Source: CAIWHR01 sp963726775 (GTDB lineage: Bacteria > Pseudomonadota > Gammaproteobacteria > Burkholderiales > Casimicrobiaceae). From it: a stretch of DNA of 64,000 nt. Below, piece after piece: positions 26,063 through 34,965 of this stretch; position 1 is the first letter of the stretch, and every line of letters begins with the position of its first letter. The stretch covers positions 779,356-843,355 of the forward strand of contig CAVSDL010000009.1 in assembly GCA_963726775.1 (NCBI GenBank), in the 5' to 3' direction. The notes under the pieces were generated by a model. It worked only from the letters and a program-made list of their open reading frames with translations. It did not search any database and was not told the origin of the DNA. Position numbers and translations under genes: made by a program.

Positions 26063-26757
26063 GGCCGGACCGCCCCGGCGCGGCCGAGATGCGCGGCGAT
26101 GCCGTCGAACACCCTGTGGAACATCGCCGGCGTCAGGCGCCGCGTGTTGGTGTTGTAGCGGCTGCAGTGATAGCTGTCGAACAGCATGGCGCCGCCGGCC
26201 AGCGGATGCCGCGCACCGTGGCGAAAGGCGAATGCCGACGGAGGGTGACCGAGCGCGCGCAACGTCGCGTCGTGCGCGATGCGGCCGAGCGCGAGGATCG
26301 CACCACCGGCCGGCAGCGCGCGCAGGTCGGCCGCGAGAAAGGAATTGCACTCGCGCGCCTCCGCCGGCGTGGGCTTGTTCTCCGGCGGCAGGCATTTGAC
26401 CGCGTTGGTGATCCGGCAGCCGGCGAGCACGAGGCCGTCGTCGCGTGCGGTCGCGATGGCACGGGACGCGAATCCGTAGGCGTGCAGCGTCGCGTAGAGC
26501 AGGATGCCCGCGTGGTCGCCGGTGAACGGACGCCCGCTGGCGTTCGCGCCGTGCAAACCCGGTGCGAGGCCGACGATGACGAGCGCCGCGTCGTCGGCGC
26601 CGAACGGCGGAACCGGGCGGCAGAAGTAGTGCGGGTAATCAGCGCGCACCGTCTCCAGAAACGCGGCGAGCCGGGGGCAACGGCGGCAACCGGGGTCATA
26701 CGCGGCCGACGCCCGGACTTCTGGCAGAATGGCGGCATTCTTCGCGGCGACGCTCAT
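26059..26757 (-). CDS. uracil-DNA glycosylase family 5 (UDGb-like)
   Basis: 232-residue base-excision enzyme with an Fe-S cluster: Cys24 and Cys27 in CRRCPRL, and further cysteines later (NAVKC, plus YHC). Motif A reads GLAPGLHGANASGRPFTGDHAG, lacking the polar catalytic residue of family 1, as in family 5. Motif B is SYHCSRYNTNTRRLT, matching the usual HPSRxNTxT with Cys in place of Pro. It overlaps uvrC by four bases (ATGA), forming a DNA-repair operon. The start at ATG 26757 is 38 bp from a divergent hydrolase. Confidence 0.9.
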   Translation of the reverse strand: MSVAAKNAAILPEVRASAAYDPGCRRCPRLAAFLETVRADYPHYFCRPVPPFGADDAALVIVGLAPGLHGANASGRPFTGDHAGILLYATLHAYGFASRAIATARDDGLVLAGCRITNAVKCLPPENKPTPAEARECNSFLAADLRALPAGGAILALGRIAHDATLRALGHPPSAFAFRHGARHPLAGGAMLFDSYHCSRYNTNTRRLTPAMFHRVFDGIAAHLGRAGAVRP

Positions 26758-26795
26758 GCGGCGCGAATGCTAGCACGGGCGGCGGTCCATTCGCC

Positions 26796-27674
26796 GTGCC
26801 GCCAACACTCCTCGATACGCCGCCCGCCGCGTGCCGCGCGCGGAGCTCCGATGGCCGAATGCTCCCGCTCGAAACCAACCTCGAACTGCGCACCCGACTG
26901 CCGACCAAAGGGGCGGGCAAGAGCAACGGCCGCAAGCCGCCGCTGCTGTTCATCCACGGCGGTTACTGTGACGGCTGGTGCTGGGAGCCGCATTTTCTGC
27001 CCTGGTTCGCCGACAACGGCTACGCCTCGCACGCGCTGTCGCTGCGCGGCCATGGCGCATCGGGAGGCCGCGAGACGTTGTTCGTCGCAGGCCTCGACGA
27101 ATATGCCGCCGACGTCGAGCACATTGCGTCGCTGCTGCCCGCGCCGCCGGTCCTCATCGGGCATTCGATGGGCGCGGCGATCGTCGAGCGACTGATGGCA
27201 ACCCGCCCGGTGCGCGCCGCGGCGCTGATCGCGCCGGTTCCGCCGGCGGGCCTGCTGACGATGGCGGCGCGCCTCGCCACCGAGCGCCCCGATTACTTGC
27301 TGGCGATGAATCAGTTCGATCCGACACGACTGTCCGGCCATCTGCTCGATACGTTGCGGCCCTTCTATTTCAGCGACGACGTGGAGCCCGCCATCCTGGC
27401 CGAGGCCACGCGGCACCTGGACATCGAGTCGCCACGCGCGCTGCTCGATCTCTCATTGCGGTTGCACTGGCAGCTGCCCGAACGCGGCGGCGCGCCGCTG
27501 CTGGTGCTGGGCGCCGATGGAGATCGCATTTCGACCCCCAATGACGTTCGCGCGACCGCGGACCACCATGGCGTCGCGGGCGTGATCGTGCCGGGGCTCG
27601 CGCACATGCTGATGCTGGAGCGCCGATGGGTGCAACCGGCGCGGGAGGTGCTGAAATGGCTGGGGACGCTCTAA
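26796..27674 (+). CDS. alpha/beta hydrolase
   Basis: Up to 292 residues from GTG 26796; ATG 26859 (MLPLETN) is an alternative start that keeps the whole fold. The hydrolase core shows LLFIHGGYCDGWCWEP with the oxyanion HG, the nucleophile elbow GHSMGAA, an acid in LGADGDRIS and the catalytic His in VPGLAHMLM. A lid helix region lies between. No membrane or signal segment is apparent. The natural substrate is not identifiable. Confidence 0.88.
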   Translation: MPPTLLDTPPAACRARSSDGRMLPLETNLELRTRLPTKGAGKSNGRKPPLLFIHGGYCDGWCWEPHFLPWFADNGYASHALSLRGHGASGGRETLFVAGLDEYAADVEHIASLLPAPPVLIGHSMGAAIVERLMATRPVRAAALIAPVPPAGLLTMAARLATERPDYLLAMNQFDPTRLSGHLLDTLRPFYFSDDVEPAILAEATRHLDIESPRALLDLSLRLHWQLPERGGAPLLVLGADGDRISTPNDVRATADHHGVAGVIVPGLAHMLMLERRWVQPAREVLKWLGTL

Positions 27675-27741
27675 CGCCGTTCTGCAGGTGGGCAACGGCG
27701 CCTCGGACAAATGCGGCGCGCGTCGTCGCCGATGCTCCCGC

Positions 27742-30700
27742 TTACGCCGGCTGCGTCGAGACCAGGCCGATCAGCGCAGCGAATTCCATGCTCGGCAGCG
27801 GCTTGCTGAACCAGAAGCCCTGGTAGCAGTTGCACCCGCGCGCGTCCAGAAAGTCGAGCTGCGCCTTGGTGCCGACGCCCTCGGCGACGACCTTCAGGCC
27901 CAGCCCGCGCGCCAGGCCGATGATGGCCTCGGTGATCGCGGCGTCCTGAGGGTCGGATTCGAGATCGGCGATGAACGAGATGTCGATCTTCAGCGTGTCA
28001 ATGGGGAAGTGCTTCAGGTGCGTCAGCGACGAATAGCCCGTGCCGAAGTCGTCGATCGCCACCGTGAACCCTTCGCCCCGCAGCTGGTGGAGCACCTTGC
28101 GGATCGCGTCGAGGTCATGCATGAGGCTGGTCTCGGTGACCTCGAGTTCGATCCACGACGGCTCGCAGCCGACGCCGCGGACGATATCCGAGATCCGCTG
28201 CGGCAGGTCCTCGCGGTAGAACTGCCGCGCCGACAGATTGACCGACACCCGCAGCGGCATGCCTTCCTTGCGCCACGCGACGCATTGCTCGGCCGCCGTC
28301 TTCAGGACCCACTCGCCCAGCGCGTGGATCAGGCCCGACTCCTCGGCGAGCGGAATGAATACCTGCGGCGGGACGTTGCCGTGTTCCGGATCGTTCCAGC
28401 GCAGCAGCGCCTCGGCGCCGACGACCGTGTGGTCGGAGATCCGCACCACGGGCTGGTAATGCAGCTGCAGCAGGTTGTCCTGCAGCGCCAGGCGCAGCGC
28501 GGCTTCCAGCGTGTGCTGCTTCAGGCGACGCTGCGCGAGGTCGGCGTCGAGGAACTGATAGGTGTTGCGCCCGAGCTCCTTCGACCGGTACATCGCGACG
28601 TCGGCGTGCTTCAGGAGCTCTTCGGGGTCGTCCGAGTCGTCAGGGTAGACGCTGATGCCGATCGACGACGTCACGTAGATGTCGTGCTCCTCGATCTTGA
28701 ACGGCTGCGCGACGGCGTCGAGCAGCTTTTGCGCAATCATTCCCAGCACCGACGGATCGTCGAAGTCCTCGACGATCACCATGAACTCGTCGCCGCCCAG
28801 GCGCGCGAGCAGATCCGTCTCGCGCAGCGCGGCGGAAAGCGCCCGGGTCACGCCCTTCAGCAGCTCGTCGCCGATCCGGTGGCCCAGCGTGTCATTGACG
28901 TTCTTGAAGCGATCAAGGTCGATGAACAGCACGCCGACGCGGCGGCCGGTGCGTTTCACCTGCGCGATCGCCTGCGCCAGCCGCTCGTGCAACAGCAGCC
29001 GGTTGGGCAAACCGGTCAGCGCGTCGCGCGTCGCCATGTGCTGCAAGCGCTCCTCGGCCTGGATGCGCGACGACACGTCCTGCACGAACGACAGGATCGA
29101 AGCGATCTTCCCGTTCTCGTCGAGCAGCGCCGAATGGTACCACTCGCACCAGATCGTGCCGCCGTCCTTGCGGTTGTTGCGCGTCAGGCCCGTGGCGCGC
29201 GGTTCCTCGCCGCCGGTGAGCGTGGCGAGGAGCCCGGCCACCGCGTCGCGGTCGGCCTCGTGCAGCAACTGGTTGCCGTCGATCGGCATTCCCAGCACCT
29301 CTTCGGCATTCCAGCCGAAAATGATCTCGGCCTGCGGCGACCAGCGCACCAGCCGGAAATCGCGGTCCCACTCCAGCACCGCGAGCGGCGTATTGCTGAT
29401 GTGCGACGACAGCATCCAGTTCGCGCGGCGCAACGCGTCCTCGTTTCGCTTCTGGTCGTGGACGTCGGTGTGCACCGCGTAGATGCCGATGACCTTGCCT
29501 TCGGTATCGCGGTTCGGCGCATAGTGGACCGCCTCCCAGCGGGGCTCGCCCGTGGGTTGCACGAGCATCAGCTCGGTGGCGACCACTTCGCCGCCCAGCA
29601 CCTTCTGGAGCATCGGCTGCATCTGCGCAAAACGTTCCTCGCCGACGACCTCGGCCACGCGCCGCCCGGTCAGGTCCTTGCGGTTCTCGCCCAGCCATTC
29701 CTCGTTGTGACGGTTGAGGAAGCGGAACCGGTATTCGGTGTCGATGTACGCCACGCGCGCGGGGACGTTGTCCATGATCAGCCGCAGCTCGGCCTCGGAG
29801 GCGCGCAACGCCTCCTGCGCCTGCTTCAGCCCGTGGATGTCATTCATGAGGACGAACGCGCCGTGCACCTCGCCCGATTGCGCGGCATCGGGAACGATGC
29901 GGATCGTCATCCACCGGCGAACGCCGTTCGCGCCCGGCACGAGCCGATCGAACGCCGTCGGCTCGCCCTCGAGCGCGCGGGTCAGCATCGCCTGCGCGCT
30001 CTGGTAGATGCCGTGGCCCACGACGTCGCGCAGGCGCAGGTCCGCGACCTGCTCGGCGGTCAGGCCGAAATACTGGAGGAACGTACGGTTGACGTAGTGG
30101 CAGCGCTCGTCGTGGTCGATGTAGGCGACGGGCGCCGGCACGCCGTCCATGATCACGCGCAGCTGCGATTCACGCGACGCGAGGGCGTCCTGCGCTTCCT
30201 TGAGGTCGGTGATGTCGTGGCCGACGACGTACTCGCCCTTGATCGTGCCGTCGTAGTTGAGGTCGGGCACGCAGCGCGCCCGGATCCAGCGCTGCCGCCC
30301 CGACGCGTCGACAACCGCCCGCTCGTAGGTCACCGCCTCGCTGAAGAGCGCGCGCTCGTGGCCCGGCGACTGCGCCAGCGAATTCTCGGCGCCGACCACC
30401 TCCTCGGGGAGCTTGCCGATCACCTCTTCGCGGATCAGACCGTACAGCCGCAGGAACGCTTCGTTGACGAATACGTAGCGGCGGTCGCCGTCGAGGTACA
30501 CGACCGGCTCGGGAATGTTGTCGGTGAAGAGGCGCAGCTGTTCCTCGCGGGCCGCCAGTGCCTGCTCGGTCTCCTTAAGGTCATGAATGTCGTACTCGGT
30601 GCAGTAGAGACCCCGCACCTTGCCGTCCGCATCGAGGTCGGGGGCGATGCGCCCGTGCATCCAGCGCCGCTGGCCGTTGGCGTTGTTGCCAATGCGCTCG

Positions 30701-31755
30701 TACTCGACGTGCTCGCCGGCCTGCGCGCGCTTCAGGATCGGCCGCAGGAACGACGATACGTCATTGCCTAGCACTTCGTAGGGCGACTTGCCGTAGATCG
30801 CGTCCTGCGGGCGAGACGCCCAATTCGCGAACGCCTGGTTCACGAACGTGTACCTGAGCGACTGGTCGAGGTACGCGATCGGCCCGGGGATGTTGTCGGC
30901 GAAGAGCCGGAGCTGGACTTCCTGCGACTTCAGCGCGTCGCGGATCTGGACGTCGTCCTCGATGTCGGTCATCACGGCGAACGCGCCGCCGATGCGCCCG
31001 CCGAGGAGCCGGTCGGGAAACAGCGTCAGCCGAACCCAGCGCAGCTCGCCGTTGGCGCGGCGGTCCCGGCGCTCGTAGGAAACCGTGTTCCCGGCGAAGG
31101 CGCGCTCGATATAGCCTTTGAGCTCGGCAAACGCTTCCGCCGACAGCACGTCGTGGACGGCGTGCCCGAGCAGGTCGTCGGGCGGAACGCCGATCCATTC
31201 GCCGAAGGGCTTGTTCGCGAAGCGGAGCTTCAGTTGCCGGTCGAAGTAGAGAATCGGCGAACCCACGCTGTCGGTGACGAGCCGAAGCCGATGCTCCCTC
31301 TGTCCGGCCTCGAGCTCGAGCGTCTTGAGGTTGTCGACGTCGGCGTAAGTGACAAGGAAGCCGCGGACGTGTCCCTGGGGCGTGCGGTCGGGGTAATAGT
31401 CGACGCGGATCCAGATGGCCGGCCGTCCCGGCGCCGCGAGCTGGCGCTCGAAGCCGGTCCGCTCGCCTTCGAGGACCGCGTCGATATAAGCGCTGTAGAG
31501 CGGGTAGACGTCGGCGCCGACGACGTCCACATCCTCGCGGCCGACGACCTCGTCGTGGCCCTTGGACGTCCAGTCGAGAAACGCCTTGTTGGCGAAGCGG
31601 TACCGCTGATTGCGGTCGACATAGGCCAGCGGGAGTCCGAGCGCATTCAGCTTGCGCTGCGACAGGGCAGCGAAGCCATCCCGCTCGACCGCCTCACCGA
31701 CCGTGTGCTGGACGGTGGCGAGTTCGAGCCGGTTCAGCGAACGCGACAGGGCCAT
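27742..31755 (-). CDS. multi-PAS (seven) GGDEF-EAL sensor protein
   Basis: 1337 residues with no membrane segment. Seven PAS repeats fill the first 900 residues. Six share an xDNIPxPVAYLDxxxRYxFVNxAF-like core and the seventh is more divergent (NTPLAVLEWDRDFRLVRW). The GGDEF domain is intact (LARLGGDEF, about residue 985) with an RETD inhibitory site. The EAL domain (about 1115 onward) has EALLRW, NLSARQF, ELEVTET, IDDFGTGYSS, KIDISFI and QGFWFSKP, but the usual EGVET reads EGVGT. Phosphodiesterase activity may thus be altered. The repeated PAS units suggest internal duplication. Confidence 0.94.
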   Translation of the reverse strand: MALSRSLNRLELATVQHTVGEAVERDGFAALSQRKLNALGLPLAYVDRNQRYRFANKAFLDWTSKGHDEVVGREDVDVVGADVYPLYSAYIDAVLEGERTGFERQLAAPGRPAIWIRVDYYPDRTPQGHVRGFLVTYADVDNLKTLELEAGQREHRLRLVTDSVGSPILYFDRQLKLRFANKPFGEWIGVPPDDLLGHAVHDVLSAEAFAELKGYIERAFAGNTVSYERRDRRANGELRWVRLTLFPDRLLGGRIGGAFAVMTDIEDDVQIRDALKSQEVQLRLFADNIPGPIAYLDQSLRYTFVNQAFANWASRPQDAIYGKSPYEVLGNDVSSFLRPILKRAQAGEHVEYERIGNNANGQRRWMHGRIAPDLDADGKVRGLYCTEYDIHDLKETEQALAAREEQLRLFTDNIPEPVVYLDGDRRYVFVNEAFLRLYGLIREEVIGKLPEEVVGAENSLAQSPGHERALFSEAVTYERAVVDASGRQRWIRARCVPDLNYDGTIKGEYVVGHDITDLKEAQDALASRESQLRVIMDGVPAPVAYIDHDERCHYVNRTFLQYFGLTAEQVADLRLRDVVGHGIYQSAQAMLTRALEGEPTAFDRLVPGANGVRRWMTIRIVPDAAQSGEVHGAFVLMNDIHGLKQAQEALRASEAELRLIMDNVPARVAYIDTEYRFRFLNRHNEEWLGENRKDLTGRRVAEVVGEERFAQMQPMLQKVLGGEVVATELMLVQPTGEPRWEAVHYAPNRDTEGKVIGIYAVHTDVHDQKRNEDALRRANWMLSSHISNTPLAVLEWDRDFRLVRWSPQAEIIFGWNAEEVLGMPIDGNQLLHEADRDAVAGLLATLTGGEEPRATGLTRNNRKDGGTIWCEWYHSALLDENGKIASILSFVQDVSSRIQAEERLQHMATRDALTGLPNRLLLHERLAQAIAQVKRTGRRVGVLFIDLDRFKNVNDTLGHRIGDELLKGVTRALSAALRETDLLARLGGDEFMVIVEDFDDPSVLGMIAQKLLDAVAQPFKIEEHDIYVTSSIGISVYPDDSDDPEELLKHADVAMYRSKELGRNTYQFLDADLAQRRLKQHTLEAALRLALQDNLLQLHYQPVVRISDHTVVGAEALLRWNDPEHGNVPPQVFIPLAEESGLIHALGEWVLKTAAEQCVAWRKEGMPLRVSVNLSARQFYREDLPQRISDIVRGVGCEPSWIELEVTETSLMHDLDAIRKVLHQLRGEGFTVAIDDFGTGYSSLTHLKHFPIDTLKIDISFIADLESDPQDAAITEAIIGLARGLGLKVVAEGVGTKAQLDFLDARGCNCYQGFWFSKPLPSMEFAALIGLVSTQPA

Positions 31756-32219
31756 TGCGGTAACCGCTTTCCAGGAATCGGGCGAGTGCCTGTCGCGAGC
31801 CGGAGTGCCGGAGCCCCCCGGATCACGCCGCCGGGAGCCACAATTCGACCTCGTGACCCATTCGCCGCACTCTCATCTCGTAACCGACAAGCAAGGATCA
31901 GGCCCAAAAAATGGGCCCCATGCCCCGCGCGCCGCCACGTACTTGCATTCGGGCAAATCGGCGCCCGGCGCCCGGGGGAAAAGCTCGCGTGCGGGGGGCG
32001 GGCGCATCAACCCGCCCTCGAAGTCTGCAGTATCACCCGCGTCCGTTGGCATGGCGGCCCCGATCGGCGGACCTCACCCACCTCCCGGCGGGAACCACGC
32101 CAGATGCCGCGGGCTGTGGCCGCCGCGCCGGGGAACCGCCCGGATTCGGCTAAACTTCCCGTTTTTCGCGCCAACCGGCCGGCCCGGCGCCGCAGTGTCC
32201 GTCGATAAAGGGCTCCCCC
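31756..32219. other. intergenic stretch without recognised genes
   Basis: No coding pattern on either strand. It holds a small hairpin (GGCCCA and TGGGCC arms, near 31902-31918) and very GC-rich segments. It must include the promoters of the divergent multi-PAS gene and the crystallin-like ORF, but I cannot assign -35/-10 boxes. Confidence 0.4.
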
Positions 32220-32420
32220 ATGAAGTTCGACTTATCCCGGCTGATAGTCCTTGGCACCGTCCTGGCCGCCGGCACCGCTGCGGCCGCCGAAATCACCTTT
32301 TTCGAGCGTCCGGGGTTTCGCGGGCGGTCCATTTCGGCGGAGCAGACGATTCCGAACTTCGCCGACATCGGCTTCAACGCGTACCCGTACAACACGAATC
32401 CGAACTGGCCGGCGCGGTAA
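32220..32420 (+). CDS. truncated beta/gamma-crystallin family secreted protein
   Basis: 66 residues: a signal peptide (LIVLGTVLAAGTAAAA, cleavage near residue 23) and then ITFFERPGFRGRSISAEQTIPNF, a single Greek-key strand set of the beta/gamma-crystallin type (YEXXXFxG pattern). Family members normally have two or more such motifs. Here the frame ends soon after, with a Pro/Asn-rich tail and a stop one base before the next ATG. It is probably a 3'-deleted relic, although a short expressed product cannot be excluded. Confidence 0.55.
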   Translation: MKFDLSRLIVLGTVLAAGTAAAAEITFFERPGFRGRSISAEQTIPNFADIGFNAYPYNTNPNWPAR

Positions 32421-32421
32421 C

Positions 32422-32898
32422 ATGGCGGTCGTCGACGACATCGCCGGCTTGCGCCGCATCCTCGCGCAATCCCGCGTCATCGCGGTGGTCGGGCTGTCCG
32501 CGAACTGGTACCGCCCCAGCTACTTCGCCGCCAAATACATGCAGGAGCACGGGTACCGAATCATTCCGGTCAATCCGAACCACGCCGCGGTGCTCGGCGA
32601 AAAGTGCTATCCGGACATCGCCGCCATTCCCGATTCCGTCGACATCGTCGACTGTTTCAGGAGATCTGCCGAAATGCCGCCGCTCGCCCGCGAAGCCGTC
32701 GCCAAGGGCGCGAAAGTGCTGTGGATGCAGCTCGGCGTCGCCAGCGACGAAGCGGCGCGGATCGCGGGCAGCGCCGGGCTCGACGTCGTGCAGAACCGCT
32801 GCGTGAAAATCGAGCACGCGCGGATCATGGGCGGGCTCAACTGGGCCGGCGTGAACACCGGAGTCATCTCCGCAAGGCGGGGGGCGCAAAAATCTTGA
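32422..32898 (+). CDS. CoA-binding domain protein (YccU type)
   Basis: 158 residues with a Rossmann-type CoA-binding fold: VIAVVGLSANWYRPSYFAAKYM at the start, YRIIPVNPNHAAVLG, CYPDIAAIPDSVDIVDCF, LWMQLGVASDEAA and the ending VVQNRCVKIEH. This is the pattern of the widespread YccU family, whose physiological role is unsettled. It starts one base after the truncated crystallin gene and lies upstream of metY. Confidence 0.92.
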   Translation: MAVVDDIAGLRRILAQSRVIAVVGLSANWYRPSYFAAKYMQEHGYRIIPVNPNHAAVLGEKCYPDIAAIPDSVDIVDCFRRSAEMPPLAREAVAKGAKVLWMQLGVASDEAARIAGSAGLDVVQNRCVKIEHARIMGGLNWAGVNTGVISARRGAQKS

Positions 32899-32935
32899 AC
32901 CTTCTCTCGGCGCTCGAGGGTTGGCTGATCCTTGT

Positions 32936-32971
32936 GCGCTCCGTGCGCTCCGTGTTTTCCGTGTCCTCCGT
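32936..32971. repeat. 9-bp tandem repeat (four units)
   Basis: GCGCTCCGT, GCGCTCCGT, GTTTTCCGT, GTCCTCCGT in direct tandem between the CoA-binding gene and metY. All units keep TCCGT. It lies 22 bp before the metY start and could be an intergenic repeat family copy. Confidence 0.7.
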
Positions 32972-32992
32972 GGCGAAGGCTTGCTGATCGCC

Positions 32993-34279
32993 ATGCCTGA
33001 CCGCGCCTTCGGCTTCGACACCCTCTGTCTGCACGCCGGGCACATTCCGGACGCGGCGACGGGCGCGCGCGCGCTGCCGATCTACCAGACGACGTCCTTC
33101 GTCTTCGATTCGGCCGACCACGCGGCCTCGCTGTTCAACCTGCAGACGTTCGGCAATGTCTACTCGCGCATCTCCAACCCGACGGTTGCGGCGCTGGAGG
33201 AGCGCGTGGCCGCGCTGGAAGGCGGCCGCGCCGCGCTCGCCGCTGCGACCGGCATGGCAGCGCAGATGGTCGCGCTGCTGACGCTGGCGCGAAACGGCGA
33301 CCACATCGTCGCCGCGCGTACGTTGTACGGCGGCACGTACTCGCAGCTCGCGGTCATGTTCGCGCAGTTCGGGATCGACGCGACATTTGTCGACGCGGAC
33401 GATCCCGAAGCGTTCCGCGCGGCGCTGAAGCCGAACACGAAGGCCGTCTACGCCGAGACGATAGGCAACCCGCAACTCAATGTCTGCGACATCGCGGCGC
33501 TGGCCGGGGTCGCGCACGACGCCGGCCTTCCGCTGGTGATCGACAACACGCTCGCCTCGCCGTATCTCTGCCGCCCCTTCGAGCATGGCGCCGATATCGT
33601 CATCCATTCGGTCACCAAGTATCTCGGCGGCCACGGCACGACGATGGGCGGCATCGTCGTCGAGTCCGGAAAATTTCCGTGGGACAACGGTAACTTTCCG
33701 CGGATGACCGAGCCCTCGCGTGGCTATCACGGCGTGCGCTTCTACGAGACGTTCGGCGATTTCGGCTTCACGATGAAGGCGCGGATGGAGACGATGCGCA
33801 CGCTGGGGCCCACGCTTGCGCCGATGTCGGCCTTCCTGCTGTTGCAGGGGATCGAGACGCTGCACCTGCGGATGCCGCGGCACTGTGAGTCGGCGCTGGC
33901 CGTCGCGCGCCATCTTGCCGCGCACCCGGCCGTCGCCTGGGTCGGGTATCCTCTGCTGCCCGGAAACCGCTACGCGGCGCTGGCGCGGACGTACCTGCCG
34001 CGGGGCGCGGGCGGCATCCTCACCTTCGGCGTGAAGGGCGGCGCCGCCGCGGGCGAGAAATTCATCGAGGCCGTGCAGTTTCTTTCGCACCTCGCCAATG
34101 TCGGCGACGCGAAGACGCTGGTGATCCATCCGGCGTCGACGACGCACCGGCAGCTCTCGGAAGACGAGCAGCGCGCCGCCGGCGTCACACCGGAAACGAT
34201 ACGCCTGTCGATCGGCCTCGAAACGCTGGACGACATCATCTGGGACATCGACCAGGCCCTGCAACGATCGCAACGATGA
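32993..34279 (+). CDS. metY: O-acetylhomoserine aminocarboxypropyltransferase (sulfhydrylase)
   Basis: 428-residue PLP enzyme of methionine/cysteine metabolism that condenses O-acetylhomoserine with sulfide. Cys/Met-metabolism features are present: LHAGHIPD at the start, PIYQTTSFVF, YSRISNPT, the PLP lysine in HSVTKYLGGHGT, and the long-form insertion (TEPSRGYHGVRFYE) with VIHPASTTH near the end, as in MetY rather than the shorter MetZ. It starts at ATG 32993; the upstream open frame has no homology. Confidence 0.92.
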   Translation: MPDRAFGFDTLCLHAGHIPDAATGARALPIYQTTSFVFDSADHAASLFNLQTFGNVYSRISNPTVAALEERVAALEGGRAALAAATGMAAQMVALLTLARNGDHIVAARTLYGGTYSQLAVMFAQFGIDATFVDADDPEAFRAALKPNTKAVYAETIGNPQLNVCDIAALAGVAHDAGLPLVIDNTLASPYLCRPFEHGADIVIHSVTKYLGGHGTTMGGIVVESGKFPWDNGNFPRMTEPSRGYHGVRFYETFGDFGFTMKARMETMRTLGPTLAPMSAFLLLQGIETLHLRMPRHCESALAVARHLAAHPAVAWVGYPLLPGNRYAALARTYLPRGAGGILTFGVKGGAAAGEKFIEAVQFLSHLANVGDAKTLVIHPASTTHRQLSEDEQRAAGVTPETIRLSIGLETLDDIIWDIDQALQRSQR

Positions 34280-34301
34280 CCGATTCGGAGACCCCATCAC
34301 C

Positions 34302-34955
34302 ATGATGCGATACGTCGCCGTTCCCTGGCCGCTGGCCGGATTTTTCGTCGCCGTCGCGCTGGTCGGTCAGGAGACGCTGCTCGCCGCGCTCGGCACCAGC
34401 CCCTCGCTCGCGCAGACCGCGTACCGGATGCTGGTGTGGTCGATCGGGGCGACGTCGCTGGCACTGCTGCTGCTCCCGCCGCGACGACTCGCGTACCTCC
34501 TTGGATTTCTGGTCTGCACGGGGCTGATGGGCTGGGCGCTGTGGCTGCAGTACGGCCTCCAGCTCGAGCCCTGCCCGCTGTGCGTGTTCCAGCGGATCGC
34601 CGTGATCGCGACCGGCGTCGTGTTCCTGGTCGCCGCCATCCACGATCCGGGTCGCGTCGGCGCTGCGATCTACGCCGGATTCACGGTGATCGTCTCCGGC
34701 ATCGGTGCCGCGCTTGCAACCTGGCACGTCTGGATTCAGGGACAGCCGAAGGGCGCCGTTGCGGCGTGCGGGATGGGACTCAATTACATGCTCGAAACGA
34801 TGCCGCTGACCGAAGTGATCGGCAGAGTGCTCAAGGGCAGCGGCGAGTGCGCCGAGCAGGGCTGGCTGTTCATGGGACTCGCGATCCCGTCGTGGACGTT
34901 CGTCTTCTTCATCGCGATGATTGCGGCGTCGATCGCCCTGATCCGGAGGGATTGA
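34302..34955 (+). CDS. dsbB: disulfide bond formation protein B
   Basis: Membrane quinone reductase that reoxidises DsbA. 217 residues with four or five hydrophobic segments. The first redox pair is CPLC at about residue 91, and the second pair lies in the periplasmic loop (AACGMGLN and SGECAEQG). The protein is longer than the usual 165-180 residues because of an N-terminal hydrophobic extension of about 45 residues. It begins 22 bp after metY and ends 10 bp from the convergent cyclase gene. Confidence 0.9.
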   Translation: MMRYVAVPWPLAGFFVAVALVGQETLLAALGTSPSLAQTAYRMLVWSIGATSLALLLLPPRRLAYLLGFLVCTGLMGWALWLQYGLQLEPCPLCVFQRIAVIATGVVFLVAAIHDPGRVGAAIYAGFTVIVSGIGAALATWHVWIQGQPKGAVAACGMGLNYMLETMPLTEVIGRVLKGSGECAEQGWLFMGLAIPSWTFVFFIAMIAASIALIRRD

Positions 34956-34965
34956 CCGGGCGCAG

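Noticed and set aside
27688..30771. 1027-codon plus-strand ORF opposite the seven-PAS protein
   Set aside because: It is the complementary frame of a clear PAS-GGDEF-EAL gene; the composition is typical of shadow frames.
34784..34965. C-terminal extension of the cyclase/TPR protein into dsbB
   Set aside because: It results from the frameshift near 35145; the correct frame stops at 34966 and its C-terminus matches the family.
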